A stretch of DNA of 64,000 nucleotides from Styela clava (lineage: Eukaryota; Chordata; Ascidiacea; Stolidobranchia; Styelidae). This document shows positions 1-12,076 of the stretch, piece after piece; positions within the stretch are counted from its first letter, which is position 1; each line of letters opens with the position of its first letter. The stretch lies in contig NC_135263.1 in the NCBI RefSeq assembly GCF_964204865.1, forward strand, positions 2,854,501 to 2,918,500. Direction: 5' to 3'. The notes under the pieces are model-generated. The model did not search any database and was not told the DNA's origin. It was given only the letters and a program-made list of their open reading frames with translations. The position numbers were made by a program, and so were the translations under genes.

Positions 1-989
1 CACCCCTGTTGACATTTGCAAGAAGACTAATGTTCACACAAAGAAAATAATAACTGCATCGCCATTCGCGCAAAATCTATATACTCCGACGAGTTTTGAT
101 AAAAATTTTTGTGTGGGCCGCAATATTCTTCTATTCAACTCTTGATATTACTTTTGTTGCAGATAAAACCACCTTTAATATGATGCGATAAATTCTCAGA
201 GATAAAATATTTTCTAAATAAATATTGCTGCACTATTGTAAGAATATATTTACTTGATTGGTGAATAATTTTGGGATAACCGCGTTTGTTAGACTAGCTC
301 AGCGTTTCCCAACCTTTTTTGGTCATGGACTATTTTCTCACCGGCGAAAACCTTTGCGGACTCAAGGTGCGTTTATTGCAACTGTACTCTGTGTAAAGAA
401 GCAATAAAATCTAACACAACAGCAAAACCAAACACAACGAATATCAAAATCGGAAATTCGCCGCAATTACGCGTTCGTTAAAAGAGCCGACATTTTTGGT
501 GTATAATGGATTCTTCTGTCGCACAGTATTCATTCCATGACAACGACGAGAATTTAATTTCCATTTTAATTTAATTGTGTTCATCATGGTAACTCGCGGT
601 TGCGTCGACTTACGACAAGATGAAAGCATGACTTTTTTAAAATTCCACTGCCATCTGCGAACATAATAATGAGAGAATATATTGCCTGAATATATTCAGC
701 TTTGATACATATTTTTTGCGATCTTGCGAATTCGTTATAGCTGTTAGAAAAAATCATACTATCTGCTATAAATTTCCAGAATGTACAACTTAATTTAGTA
801 TTTATTAATAATATATAAAAAGTATATATATATATATATATATTAGTAAATCAAGAATACATATTCATCGCCTTGGAATTCTCGCAAACAACTTCTGAAG
901 TAATCATCTCGTATACGTCACTCGTTAAGTAGCCAACGTGATTGAATATATATATGGAAGTGACAAATAATATGAAATAAAGTTGACAC

Positions 990-1850
990 ACTTTGAAAGG
1001 TATCATGGTATTTATGTCATTACCAACTACATCTGCAACAAGGGACATAAATATTTTGAGATCATGATAAGTGTCTTGAAAGAACACAGAGAAAAGCTGA
1101 TTGCCAGTTAATACATCAAGGTTATCATGGTATTTATGTCATATAAAACTGGCATGATATTTTGGTATCTTGAGAACAATTTTATAACATCGCTAATTGG
1201 CACACATCGGAAAGTATCATGATATTTATGTCATATAAATCTAGCAATATTTTGGTATCTTGACAAGTGTCCAACAATGGAAAGTAGTCATTGGGAGTTG
1301 AGGAGATATATGCATGCCTAGGCTAATATTATTTTTATGTTTTTTTAAAATGTTTTATAACAGAATAGCTAGTTGGCACACATCGAAGGGTATTATGGTA
1401 TTATGTCCCACAAATCTGGGTACTACCGTAGTATGTGCACCAAGATGGCGGACACCGAAACGTAGTGTGGGTACCAGGTTAGACCATAATTTCAGGAGTA
1501 TATGGCTAGTCCCCAAATTCGTAATAAAACTAAATACGGAAAATTAGAATAAATTATGCCCATATTACGTTCCGGCGTCCGCCATCTTGGTCCAGCCTAA
1601 ATCTGGCATGATATTTTGGTATCTTGAGAAGTGTCCAACAATGAAAAGTAGAGTCGTTGGGATTTACACAAATATATGCATGCTTTGGCTAATATAATAT
1701 ATTTTTTTTTTATGTTTCCTTGGACTGTTTTATAACAGAATGGCAGAAAATGATAGTTGGCACACATCGAAGGGTATCATGGTATTTATGTCATATAAAT
1801 ATGGCATGATATTTTGGTATCTTTAGAAGTGTCCGGCAATGAGGAGTGTA
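990..1850. repeat. Degenerate tandem repeat, about five units
   Basis: Each unit contains the phrases tatcatggtatttatgtcat, catgatattttggtatcttg and a variant of aagtgtccaacaatg. Clear copies begin near 1000, 1120, 1210, 1380 and 1765. One unit (near 1410-1610) is split by the palindromic MITE at 1419-1594: the phrase before the MITE ends in aaatctg and resumes after it with aaatctggcatg. Units differ by indels and substitutions, so the array is old. Confidence 0.75.
1419..1594. mobile_element. Palindromic MITE (GGTAC-end family), copy 1
   Basis: The left arm runs ggtactaccgtagtatg, then caccaagatggcggac; the right arm ends gtccgccatcttgg. The arms are near reverse complements around an AT-rich core. 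The flanks repeat aaatctg on both sides, which fits a 7-8 bp TSD. The outer right arm is truncated. At least eight relatives lie elsewhere in this window. No coding capacity. Confidence 0.8.
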
Positions 1851-1913
1851 GAGTTAAACAGATACAGATATACATGCTTCGAATAGTATAAATTTTATGT
1901 TGAATTTGAACAG

Positions 1914-3113
1914 AATCACATATCTTGAAGCTGAAATAAAACAACTTCTAAAGGACACAGAAACATTTGTTCTTGTCGAAGATAGCTTTTCCAATGACTT
2001 GAGCACCATAATAAAAAAAGGTAAAAATAGTATATTTGTTTAGCTTCTAACTTCTATCAGTAAGGGAATACATTTATCAAATCTTTTCTTAATCACACTC
2101 AAAATGATTTCATCCCACATCCTACCACTGAACTCTGAAATATCTTTTTATATGTCTTGAACCACAGCATCACGAAAAAATGAAGTTAACCACTTTTATT
2201 CACTGTTCTGGAAAGAACAAACCAAATTAAATAGAGCATCATCATGCGGAAAAAGATACCACCCTGAAATAATCAAGGAACAAAATTTTGTCTTTAAATT
2301 AAAATTGGCCATATGAATAAATAAGAGATTTATATTACAGATTTTACCTGAGTTTGGCTGCAAAAGTCGTAGAGCTTATGAAGAACTGAGAGAAAGCGGT
2401 TTGCTCCACCTGCCGAGCAATCGAACATTAAGTGATTACAGGTCAGGCCAGTCAGAAACACATGCCAAATAAATCCATGTTGTAAAGATTGTGTTGCAAG
2501 TCTATTAAAGGCCATTTGAATGCAGGAATGTTTTCTGACCCTCTCCAGGGTTACACAACCATGTTTTGGAAGAAATCAAAACCAGAATCCTAAAATGGAA
2601 GAACATGAAAAATACATAGTGCTATCCATTTGATGAAATGAAAGGTGACCGATATATCATTATATAGCGTACAAAAGACCTAGAAAATGTTTTGTGTTAC
2701 AGAAAAATTAGTTCACATAGCAAAAAGCAGTCATTGGAAATATTTTGCGCTTACATAGTAAAAAACAGTCCTTAAAAATATTTTGCATTACAGGTAAAAT
2801 TAGTTCATAGTAAAAGCAGTCATTGGAAACATTTTGCATTACAGAAAAAAAAAATAGCTGACAGTGAATAGCAGTCATAGGAAATATTTTACAATGCAGA
2901 AGAAATAGTTCACATAGTAACTAGCAGTAATATAAAATATTTTTGCATGACAATGAAAAAGAATTTAGCATACAATTCGGCAACCGATAAAATGATAGGT
3001 TTTGTTGACCTCGGTCCAAGTCGAGGAAAAGATGAAAATTCAGCAGCTACACATGCCTTACAAATTTACATTCGATCAATAGCAGCAATTTTCTTACTGG
3101 ATGATGAATCCAC
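1914..3113 (+). pseudogene. P-element/THAP9-like transposase remnant
   Basis: Several exon-like blocks keep the order of the P-element/THAP9-like transposase family. A coiled-coil-like block lies at 1914-2021 (ITYLEAEIKQLLK, ending at a GT donor). 2196-2275 reads FWKEQTKLN..KRYHPEIIK. 2336-2475 follows an AG acceptor and reads RAYEELRESGLLHLPSNRTL. Near 2620-2646 is VLSI/DEMK, and 2953-3113 reads KNLAYN..KMIGFVDLG. The second, third and last blocks match the WHP, LPS-RTL-DY and GFVDLG signatures of the family as I know them. One extra base in atttgatgaaatg breaks the frame just before DEM. The intron between DEMK and KNLAYN holds the minisatellite at 2690-2955. No downstream half is visible, so this is a dead fragment. 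The family call rests on motifs only. Confidence 0.65.
2690..2955. repeat. Minisatellite, units of about 60 bp
   Basis: Four to five diverged units share ttttgcattacag, ttagttcacatag and agcagtcattggaaa. The array lies between the DEMK and KNLAYN blocks of the broken transposase, in what looks like its intron (gaaag|gtgacc ... gaaaaag|aattta). Confidence 0.75.
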
Positions 3114-4822
3114 ATAATCATCTTCAGATATTCAGAATATTGTAGTACACAGTAATACGCTAAAAACTAGTGATGACAAAACCATATCTATCTAAAATAC
3201 CCTACTAGTATTCTAATGATGCATAAATATTTTTTCTGAATAAGCAAAATTTCGTTTCTTTCAAAATGTCAGCTACCGTACATACAAACATAAGGTACCG
3301 CTCCTATTGATGTGAGGCAGTTTTTTTTAGATTTTGTCAAGTCTTGCACCCCCTCCCTCAGGAGGTCCATATGGAGCACAGAGCTATGATTGAGAGAGGC
3401 CTTTGTTCGCCATATATTTGGACCGACTTTCCTCTCCCCAGCTCCCCCTGAATAAATATGTAAATCCCATGTTACCGGTATATCAATGAATAAATACAGA
3501 AATAACCGCTCCCCACTTGCATGACTTGGCGACTGGTTCATATTCTGTTAGGTAGCTACGTTTTCTGTCTAATAGATATGCATTCCCAATAAGCATATGC
3601 TCATAGTTGTATGCTTTTAGCGTACAATACTTCGAAACCCAAACCCAAACATGAATGGAAGTATTAAAGACCTCAATACGGCCAATTTCACACCCGGCTC
3701 GGTTGTTTTTGCAGCGAGCGATATGTTTTCTAAATATTCAACGAACCATTTAGCTGGACGACGTAAAAATGCAGGGTTCAATGGCATAATGAGCAAATAT
3801 TTGGTAGTTTCCACTCATTGTATGTATGCTCATTGGGTATGAATATGGTAGCAATTCTTGAAACTGAAAATAGCCAATAAACATAGTATCAACATACATA
3901 AATTCAATATTTAATCGAATTTTTCGGTCTTTTTGCGCGCGACACTCACCTTGTATTTGTTCATATTCGAAAACATTTTGTTCACGATGTGATTTACATA
4001 CTATTTCGCGTATTGTGTTATGTAAATGGAGGGAGGTGGTCTTTATTCTCTATAAATAAAACTATTTTATTTATTCAGTATTCAAGGGACCGTTTGATAA
4101 TGTAATTATAAAAACCCACTTAATAGTTGTGCTGCACAATATGTTCTCAATTCAAATTACTTACGGTATATAAAAAATCCTCTCTTAAAATAACAAAATT
4201 CCTCTCATTGGTGGAATTTTTAGCCGGCTAGAAAGCATTTCCATCAGTGTCTAGTTAGTTTTACCAGTTGTTTGTTGGACTATTATTTGATAACAAACTT
4301 TGCGGTCGCGACTGAAAATTTGTGTAGCTAGCACCTTGAAAATTTCTTCTAGATAGTATTTCATTTTATTTTATTTTTTTGTTTAAATATTGCGCATGTG
4401 AATTTTGAAGCTGTTAGGACCGTCTTGTTCATCTTCTAATGTCAATTAAATTTTTAATTTAAAAATTTGAAGTTTACAGAAGGCAGATTTTCCGGTCGCC
4501 CAGACCGTTTTTTGACTCCCAATATTTTCTGGTCAGCCTAATACTCGGAAAATACGGTACTCAAAAAATAGTAATGATAGTTTACTCAAAGACAATTACA
4601 GAAAATTTAATTTTTGGGGTAAACGAATAATAAAATAATTGATAGGTATTGTATTTTTCATTAAGAATAACTATTTCAGAGAAAACACATTATAGCCTTA
4701 TATACTTTCTTTTGTAGGACCTACGAATTTCAATTATAAATCAGCATATATCGTGAAAGGTGTCGCGGCACGTTGGAAAATATCCATGGGGGTCTCGACG
4801 CAAAAAAGGTTGGGAACCACTG

Positions 4823-5679
4823 TATTAGATAATTACCTGGCAAGCTACCATCAATCGTATTATCGAAACGTGGAGTTTTATGTTCTGTAGGTTGAAAATG
4901 GTAGTTTTATTTATGTTAAAGTTAAACCTCCTATCGAATTTGTGTGATCTGTATAACATTTTCAATGTTATAATCGAGACAGAAATCGCGAAGCGTCGAA
5001 TGTGCGTCATCTTTGTAACAAAACTTTTGGCAATATTTGTGACCGTTAGTAGGCAATAGTGATATGTTGAAATGACAATGGATACAATTATACTGCTCCA
5101 TTGATCTTAGTCGACTTGATACATTTCTATTTGTGACGCTACGACCTTGTATTGAACACGTGAATATTCAATTTATTCTTTCTAGAGAATTGTTCGAACA
5201 AAGAAAAAACACCCACTTTTGCAAAGCTATAAAAATCAAGATTGCTTTACTGTGAATTTATTGTAAACGTGATGTATACGTTTTAACAAATGCATAGGTA
5301 CTATATAGAAGAATTGAACTAAATGCTTTTAAAATATTTATTTCACTTTGAGTGATATCATGTCGAATTAAGAAAACGAGAGATAAATATTTATTGACTA
5401 GTGGTTAAAGTTGCGGGCCAGAACTATATTATGTGGTACACCCTTGGATTACCCTATTTTACAGACTTTTCCCCCTCAAATTCGATCGTGCGTCTGAAGT
5501 GTGGATCATGTAGTGCTAGATGATTAATTGTCCACACTCCTTATTAACCAGTAAATATGGACTATTGAAATTTATTGACGGTGCGTACTAAAACGCGAAG
5601 CGTCAAATGGTGCGAAAATACGGTAGTCTAATCAAATTAGATTTGTATCTAGCAGATTTATTTCGAAAATTACTAAATA
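4823..5679. other. No gene recognised
   Basis: AT-rich sequence between two old transposons. No reading frame with coding character, RNA gene or terminal repeat was seen. Confidence 0.5.
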
Positions 5680-7830
5680 ATTTTACTTTTCAGTTTTCTA
5701 GAATTTTTTTGTAGAAATCATTGCATTGCTTCTTACATGATTTTCATTTTGTTCGGTTTTTTTTACTGAAAAGACATTTAAAAACGCGTTAAATTAAAAC
5801 GAAAATCATCACTTCTAAGATTAAATACACCAATCAACTGAAGTTTATTATTCTTAAACTGTTGGTGTTGCGGAGCCCTTGAAAGGTTGAATATTATTCG
5901 CGGAGCCCCAAAATAAATGTTAAAATCGTTACTTTCATATTAATATTCCTGAGCAAGTTAAAAGTACTTTACTTATTTTAAACGCTGAACCTTTGTTAAT
6001 AGGGTTAACACAAGCCATAAATAAATCTAAATTTCAAACATCAATTATATATATATACTAAAGCTGTAAATTTGACACTTGACAAACATATTAATTAATT
6101 AGGGGGTGAATCTTTTCCCTGTTGACATTTTTGGAAGACTTAAAAGGCCTCTAATAACGTGCGCAATTTCATTTTGTTACAATCGCCGATTTTTTTCGTC
6201 AGCATGGCGTGTTTTTGAACCTTTAAACATCTTTACGCCAGTGTTTATTCTGCCCAAATCAGAAATTTTCTTCGGCATATACATGTATTGTTACACAATG
6301 ACGACGTTAATTGCTTTTTTGTTCTCGTGGGGAATTATGAGTTCAATGTGAAAATTATGTTACCATATTATAGTCATCGGCGATGAAATGCTAAAAATAA
6401 TATCTAATAAAGAGGTAAATCCGCAACTCAAATTTCTTGATTGAAAAACGGCATTCTAAAATATAAAAACTAAAATTTAAAAGAAAAGATCATACGTTTG
6501 GTTTTCAGCAGACTCACCTCAGATTGAAAACGCTTTTATAGACATTGTAAATCACAAAATTTGGTGTTATGTTAGATTTTCATCGTAGTAACTGCGAAAT
6601 CGAAAGACAGTCAATTGTGCGCGCGATGTACCTTTTTTTCATATTCTCAAAATACCGACGGAGCCGAATGCAACAAAATAAATTTCAATTGTTCGTATTT
6701 TGCCCAGAAATTGTGATTTTTTAAAACGGCGATATCTTGCTTAAAAATAATCTCAAGTGCGAAAGAACAAATCAAGTATGACAAATCCCAAGATCGAAAA
6801 AATACGACTCCTATTTATTTATAGTTGGCAGTTTATCACATATTTTATGTTATTTTGGAATAGTATTCTTTCATTCCAGTAATCCTAATAATAATCTTGA
6901 ACCAAACGTGAGTAACGATGAGCACAATTACATTTATAACGACGAGACACGTGAAAGGCTCGCATCGATCATGGATTGAATATTTTACGCAACAGAAATC
7001 TCGTTATCCGTTTTTTTAATCGCGAAGAATGTTGCGCGGAACCAATTTTGCACCACCTCCCTCTACTCTTCTGCTTATAAATAATGTCATTTTTTAATTT
7101 CGCCCTTTTACCATATTTCGAGGCTATTGCGTTGTCAGATTTTATCAAAGCTGTTATTGCTCCTTTGAACAGTTACAAAATTTTGAGTCAGTATTTTGAA
7201 GAGTAATCGAATAGCTCGCGGGGCCCCTGTGTTTCTCTCGCGGAGCCCTGGGGCTCCGTACGGAGCACTTTGAAAACCTATGTATTATTGCACTATTATT
7301 CGCACTTTTCACAGGAAAGACATTTGAAAAAGAAACAAAAAAATCGAGAAAAAATGAAAATCGAAACAAAAATCACCCTAAATAAAATAAATAGGAAACA
7401 CCAATCATTAAACTAAAGTTTATTGCACAACGGTTTGAAAAGTTTCCATTTTACTTGTTTTCTCACTGAAAAGAGATTAAATGGAAATAAAATATTCAGT
7501 TATAAGTATAAAACAACAATCAATAACAAAAGGTTATTGCACTACTGTTAAAATAAATTTTATTTACTAGTTTTCATACTGAAAAGACACTAAATTGAAA
7601 CAAAAACTATCATTTTTAAGTACAATAAATATAATCACTAATCAATAAACTAGCGATTATTGGATTACTGTTTGGATAATTTTTATTAATCTCTTTTTCT
7701 TACTAGAAGAAATTTGAAAGGACTTTAAATTAAAAGGAAAATTATTACGTCCACATATAAAAACACAAATGATTGAACTAAAGGTTATTTGTTGGTTGAT
7801 TTTCCAGGTTTCTCAAGACCAAATATAGTG
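5680..7830. repeat. Tandem array split by a decayed hAT-like element
   Basis: A unit of roughly 130 bp (actgaaaagacatt ... caccaatcaa ... aaagtttattg) occurs once at about 5755-5865 and then three to four more times at about 7300-7830. The stretch 5870-7280 between them carries gcggagcccttgaaagg near the left and gcggagccctggggctcc then ctttgaaaacc near the right. These are the usual sub-terminal and terminal phrases of a hAT-like element. The simplest reading is a hAT-like insertion into one repeat unit, now too decayed for a clear TSD. Short frames inside show no domain. Confidence 0.55.
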
Positions 7831-9335
7831 AAAACGATTTTAGAAGAAATAATTTGGAGCAGCTAATTTGAGTGTGTTTGTTCAAGTATTGCTTTATTTG
7901 AAAAATACCACACAGTGGCACGTGTTAAAGTCAAGTCATTGGTATCATTACCAAACTAAGTTTCTTGTCAATTCTTTGTTTGTTTTGAGCGCTGTGTTAT
8001 AACAGGTCATTGTCGGTGTCGCTTTGTGGAGACCTATAAACGAATAGGGTGCAATTAGTATTGCCTTAGTTTAAAACACTCAATAAAATATTTTAATAGG
8101 ATTTTGAATTTTTTCCTATTTATATTTATAGTGTTTCAGTTATAGTATTTATTTATAGTGTTTCAAATAAAGTTTTGGAGCATTTTTGCAAACTTAAGCA
8201 TAGGGATTGAAAAAAAAACTTAAATAATGGCAATTTTTTTATATTCAGTGTCTGTATTTTTGCAAATGAATGGCTTATAAGCTATACCGGGTATACGACG
8301 CGTTTTAACGCCTTTTTCCGAACAACACTTATATTATTACTATTATTTGAATAAAAAAAAGTTCCCGGTTTGGCATTGCTTACTCAACTTAGTACACCTT
8401 TGGTGAGATGGTGGGCATAAAATTTAAACCTGTAATGTTTGATCTGCAATGCCAAATCGGTTGAATACAGCTGGGCCATCGCACCAAAGTCATTTTATTG
8501 AAAGATTTGATTACTGACAGATGCTGATATTGGTTTAATGAGCATTTTAAACTTGCAGATAATTATATTTACTTTTGAATTCAATTTATGCTTGTCTTCA
8601 TGATAATATGTATACTTTAGTAGGCCAATTTAATATTCAAAGTTATTCACCTGATCTCATGACGTGATTCATTTTCAGATGCTCTGCCATCAGAAACTAA
8701 AAAAAAGAAGAAGTTTATAAAAAAATTTATATAGTTTAAAAAACATAAAATTTACAAGAAATTGCCGGGGAAGAACCCAAGCAATCTGCAATTTTTTATG
8801 TCATAAAGTACAAAAACTAATACTAATGATACAGACGACACCATATGACGTAGCTTCAAATTGAGGAAAGTTGGACAAATTTTCCCCCTTCCCAAAGTTC
8901 CCAAATTTTTAAAAGCTGTTCGATAACCGACATTTGCTTGAGAAAGCAAGATATCAAAAGAGTAATTTCTATGCAGTAAAATCAAAGCGGTATCCCACCT
9001 ATATGTATTGTATTATTCAAGTCAAGTATTTTCTTATTGACCTACATATATATTACATTTTCATGGACATGGTTTACTCATGGACAAACAATATTCCAAT
9101 AGCAAATCTGCGATTTTTTTATGTTGAAAATTAACAAGAAGATAAGCCGTTTATTTTCTGGATGAAGCCCGAGAAAGATTCATTGAACATTGTTCATTGA
9201 CAAGTTTTAGGTACTTAGTAAAATTAATCATTCCAGGCCACAAATCAATTATGTGACCCGACAAAGTGTTATAGTAAAAATTTTATCATGTCTAATCTAA
9301 TCAATAAAAACTCGTGAAGTATTGAAACTGCACAG
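7831..9335. other. No confident gene
   Basis: AT-rich. Two plus-strand stretches follow good AG acceptors (after ttttccag at 7807 and after tttcag near 8680) and stay open for about 20 codons, but neither has a partner or a recognisable product. I do not call them genes. Confidence 0.4.
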
Positions 9336-9435
9336 ACGAGATGTACCTGACGTTCTTGGTGCTGTTTGGCCTCGTGGCGAATCACCGACATTTATTCCTC
9401 CACCACCAGAGACTGAAAAAGAGAAAAAAATTTGA
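9336..9435 (+). CDS. Possible terminal exon, product unknown
   Basis: After the acceptor ctgcacag the frame starting at 9337 encodes 33 codons, including DVPDVLGAVWPRGESP and FIPPPPETEKEKKI, ending in TGA. Third-position use is less AT-biased than the flanks, and the Pro/Glu/Lys-rich tail looks like protein. It would join an upstream exon in phase 2, but no such exon was identified. I do not recognise the protein. It could also be a chance frame. Confidence 0.35.
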
Positions 9436-9548
9436 GCAACCTATAATATTTGCACATTACACATATGATATAAAAAGATCGTTTATGAAAAGAAATGCTG
9501 AGAAGAAAAGAATAACTGATATGAAAAGAATAACTGAAATGCATAAAC

Positions 9549-9680
9549 CAGTGGTTCTCGAACTTTAAGGATCTGTGACCCCCTTTTAATAACTCCTAAC
9601 ATTCGTGGTCCCTTGCTCTTCCATAAAACATACCTCTGTTTTGATAATACCTCGTTCACATGCGGTATTTTACACGCCAT
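9549..9680. mobile_element. hAT-like left terminus, fragment
   Basis: CAGTGGTTCTCGAACTTTAA followed by a gtgacccccttt phrase is a typical hAT/MITE left end. No matching right end was found downstream, so only a terminal fragment is claimed. Confidence 0.5.
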
Positions 9681-9689
9681 GTTTAATAA

Positions 9690-10725
9690 TAATAATAAAA
9701 CTAACGTAATTAAATCACTGTATATCCAATCAGTCTTTTTTGTCCTTCAGTCTAATTTGCCTGAAGTATGAGGGCCGTGGGCGAATTTCGTTTTACTTGG
9801 TTGATCTGCTATAATGCTAATATTCATTTTCGATGAAGCATCAATAGCATCACCCATTTTCCCAGAGATATGATAAGACAAAGTTTGAATTAAGCCTTGT
9901 AAATATCGACTACTGTAACATTTGAGACATCAAAAATATTCACAAGAAATGATTGGAACTTACCGTGTCCGGTGTTCACGTTATTTGCATTGAAATTCTG
10001 GATGTACACTACTGATCGTTGAGATTCTAGCAAAAGAATTGTAAGATTGAGATTTTACGATAATAGCACTAGACCTTGAAACAGAAATTACTATAAAAAA
10101 AATTTGTTTTCATTTATGTAGCTTACTATGCTGCTTACGAGCAGGGAAGGACACCCTTTGGTGCGAGGAGCGAGGCGGTCCCCCTCCCCAACAATTTCGT
10201 CTATATTTAAACATATATTGTTTCCTACTAACAAAACTATCATTATTCGGAAAATGGTTAATATGCTTCTGTGATAACTGTTGTTTACAATAATGTACAC
10301 GGCAGCACTATCGGAGAACCTCACATCTTTGTAAAAAGATGCGTGTCCGCAAGGGTAATACGTGGTCTTCAAATGCACCACCAATGCCGTATAGCCGCCG
10401 TCTACGTTACGCCATTATTATTTTTACACGTTATGAACGAAGAAATATTTTAATGTTCATCACGTTGCCAAATTAACTCAACAGTGGTATTGCCGAAAGA
10501 AGCAAACAAAATGTATCTCATTACAACAATTAACTAATAACTCTGAATAATATATTAGGTGTAAAATTGTTTCGAACATGTATAACCGATTGACGTATCT
10601 TTTCCCGTTATGAATTTCATGTAAAGCCGAGAATTATTTGACGGCAGACATCACCGCCCACTACTATATCGTAGCGTTGTTTTTCATTAATGAAGTCGAA
10701 ACACTTATTAGAATTGGATTTTCAG
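9690..10725. other. No gene recognised
   Basis: No supported exon, RNA gene or terminal repeat was seen. A cytosine/purine-rich stretch around 10140-10195 is unlike its AT-rich surroundings, but I cannot name it. Confidence 0.4.
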
Positions 10726-12076
10726 AAACTAAAATATTATCGTTTTGGTGCTTGAGATGTGAAATAGTCGACAGTTCCACGCATTTCATTGAGTGCAATT
10801 TACTAAATTTAATAAAGGTCCTAATGAGATGCGTTGCAGCAGTGTTACAAGGACCGGGCGTTTCACTGGAATACTGGCGTGATTACAGAACTCTAGAGGT
10901 GGGCTAAAACAAATATTTTATCGACCTGGATAATATTTCTATCGAATACCGAATATTCTTAATATATAATGGACCTTTCCCCGACCTTTGACACCCGGCT
11001 AATTCTTCCTATAATTTACCATTGCAACATTTTCGGGGCTATTTTAAGAGTGCTTCTGCGAGTTGGCGCCTGTAAAATGGGGTATGTGTTACAAACCATC
11101 ATTATGATTCATCGCATACAACAATATTTTTTTTAAAAGTACCGGTAAAGAATTTCAGGCTAGTCTAGGAAGACAGAGTGATCATTGAATTATCTGATTT
11201 ATATTCAAGTTTCCGAAACACAACTGAAAACTAACGAATAGAGTTCAAAAACGCGAAAACGAGGTAATGTTTACAACCACACTTGAAAATCTGTCTGAGT
11301 GAGAAAAGTGTCTGAGCAGATGCGAAAAGGGGGCATTGTTACGTCACTTTTTGCATCTTGCTGATTGGCCAATGTCACGAAGTAAACAAGGAAAACGATG
11401 CTCGGGGAAAGGTCCAGAACGTTAGCCATCATAATGGGTACTTCTGTAGTATGCGAACCAAGATGGCGGACACCGGAATGTAGTATGTGTACCAGGTTAG
11501 GCCATAATTGTATTCCCGTAGAATGCATCGGCTTTGATCTTCCCTATCACCGTTTGTGAATTAACCGTCCGAATTTTAAGCGAACGATCTCATCTTCACT
11601 GACACCAAAATACGGATATTTATGCAATCGATAGTCAACTTATAGTTTACTTTTCTGCAGTGTCTTTTTTTTTTATTTCTCTTTTGAAAAATAGCCAAAA
11701 TTGCGTAAAATATTTTTTTATCTTATTTGACATTTTTAAATCCTTAAATTTAACTCCTTAAATTTGTCGTTTCTGTATGTTAGCAGGCTCGCCCCTGCTA
11801 ACGAGTACATGCTTATCCTATTTTACACTATACTACATACTAGCAGAATTTTTCATCGGTAACATTGATTAGGTACTTTGAATTATGAGCAACGTAGCAG
11901 AATTGGTAAAAGGTAGAAAAATGGAAATAAATGTATTTTATTTTTCAGACTTACCCGAAAAACGATTTAGGTGGTTTTCAGCTGTTTGTGGTATTGCTTC
12001 TTGAGACGGCGTTAGTTGAGTTCCCGAAGAAGTGTTTGGTGGATGTTCAAAGCAACGGGGATGAGGAGGGTCTGAG
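10726..12076 (+). CDS. Two exons of an unrecognised gene
   Basis: Exon 1 (10726-10898) follows ggattttcag and ends CTAGAG|GTGGGC. It encodes, among others, CLRCEIVDSSTHFIECNLL and GPGVSLEYWRDYRTLE. Exon 2 (11949-12076) follows ttttcag, reads TYPKNDLGGFQLFVVLLLE and ALVEFPKKCLVDVQSNGDEE, and ends at CTGAG|GTAAAA. Exon 1 ends in phase 0, exon 2 starts in phase 0 and ends in phase 2, so the two join cleanly. The helical, Leu-rich composition suggests an alpha-helical repeat or scaffold protein, but I do not recognise it. The intron holds two MITEs. The donor of exon 1 lies inside a phrase (ctagaggtgggc) resembling the end of the TAGGGTGGGC transposon family, so the exon may have been altered by insertion. 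Further exons were not found. Confidence 0.5.
10970..11416. mobile_element. TIR element, TGGACCTTTCCCC ends
   Basis: The left end tggacctttccccgacc and right end cggggaaaggtcca are inverted repeats. A second copy starts at 41831 with the same left end and shares the body (ttttaagagtg, cgcgagttg, atggggtat). No coding capacity; non-autonomous. Superfamily unknown. It sits in the intron between the 10726 and 11949 exons. Confidence 0.7.
11436..11519. mobile_element. Half copy of the palindromic MITE
   Basis: gggtacttctgtagtatgcg, then aaccaagatggcggacaccgg and ccaggttaggccataatt correspond to the left arm of the family. The right arm is missing. Just downstream, 11530-11640 resembles 32920-33010 inside the nested element at 32496-34332, so that stretch is also repeat-derived. 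Confidence 0.75.

Larger units (their letters stand above)
300..4822. mobile_element. Old DNA transposon with hAT-like ends
   Basis: The left end reads CAGCGTTTCCCAACC and the right end GGTTGGGAACCACTG, an inverted pair of the kind many hAT elements carry. The flanking 8-mers are gactagct and tattagat (5 of 8 identical, sharing the TAG core typical of hAT targets), so the TSD is decayed. Inside lie a tandem repeat (990-1850), a palindromic MITE, a broken P-element-like transposase (1914-3113) and a minisatellite. A hAT end pair around a P-like transposase is odd. Either the P-like element is nested or the end pairing joins two unrelated elements. Sequence from 3120 to 4780 shows nothing else I can name. 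Confidence 0.55.

Noticed and set aside
826..843. TA dinucleotide run as a promoter TATA region
   Set aside because: Simple AT repeat inside an old transposon, with no gene positioned to use it.
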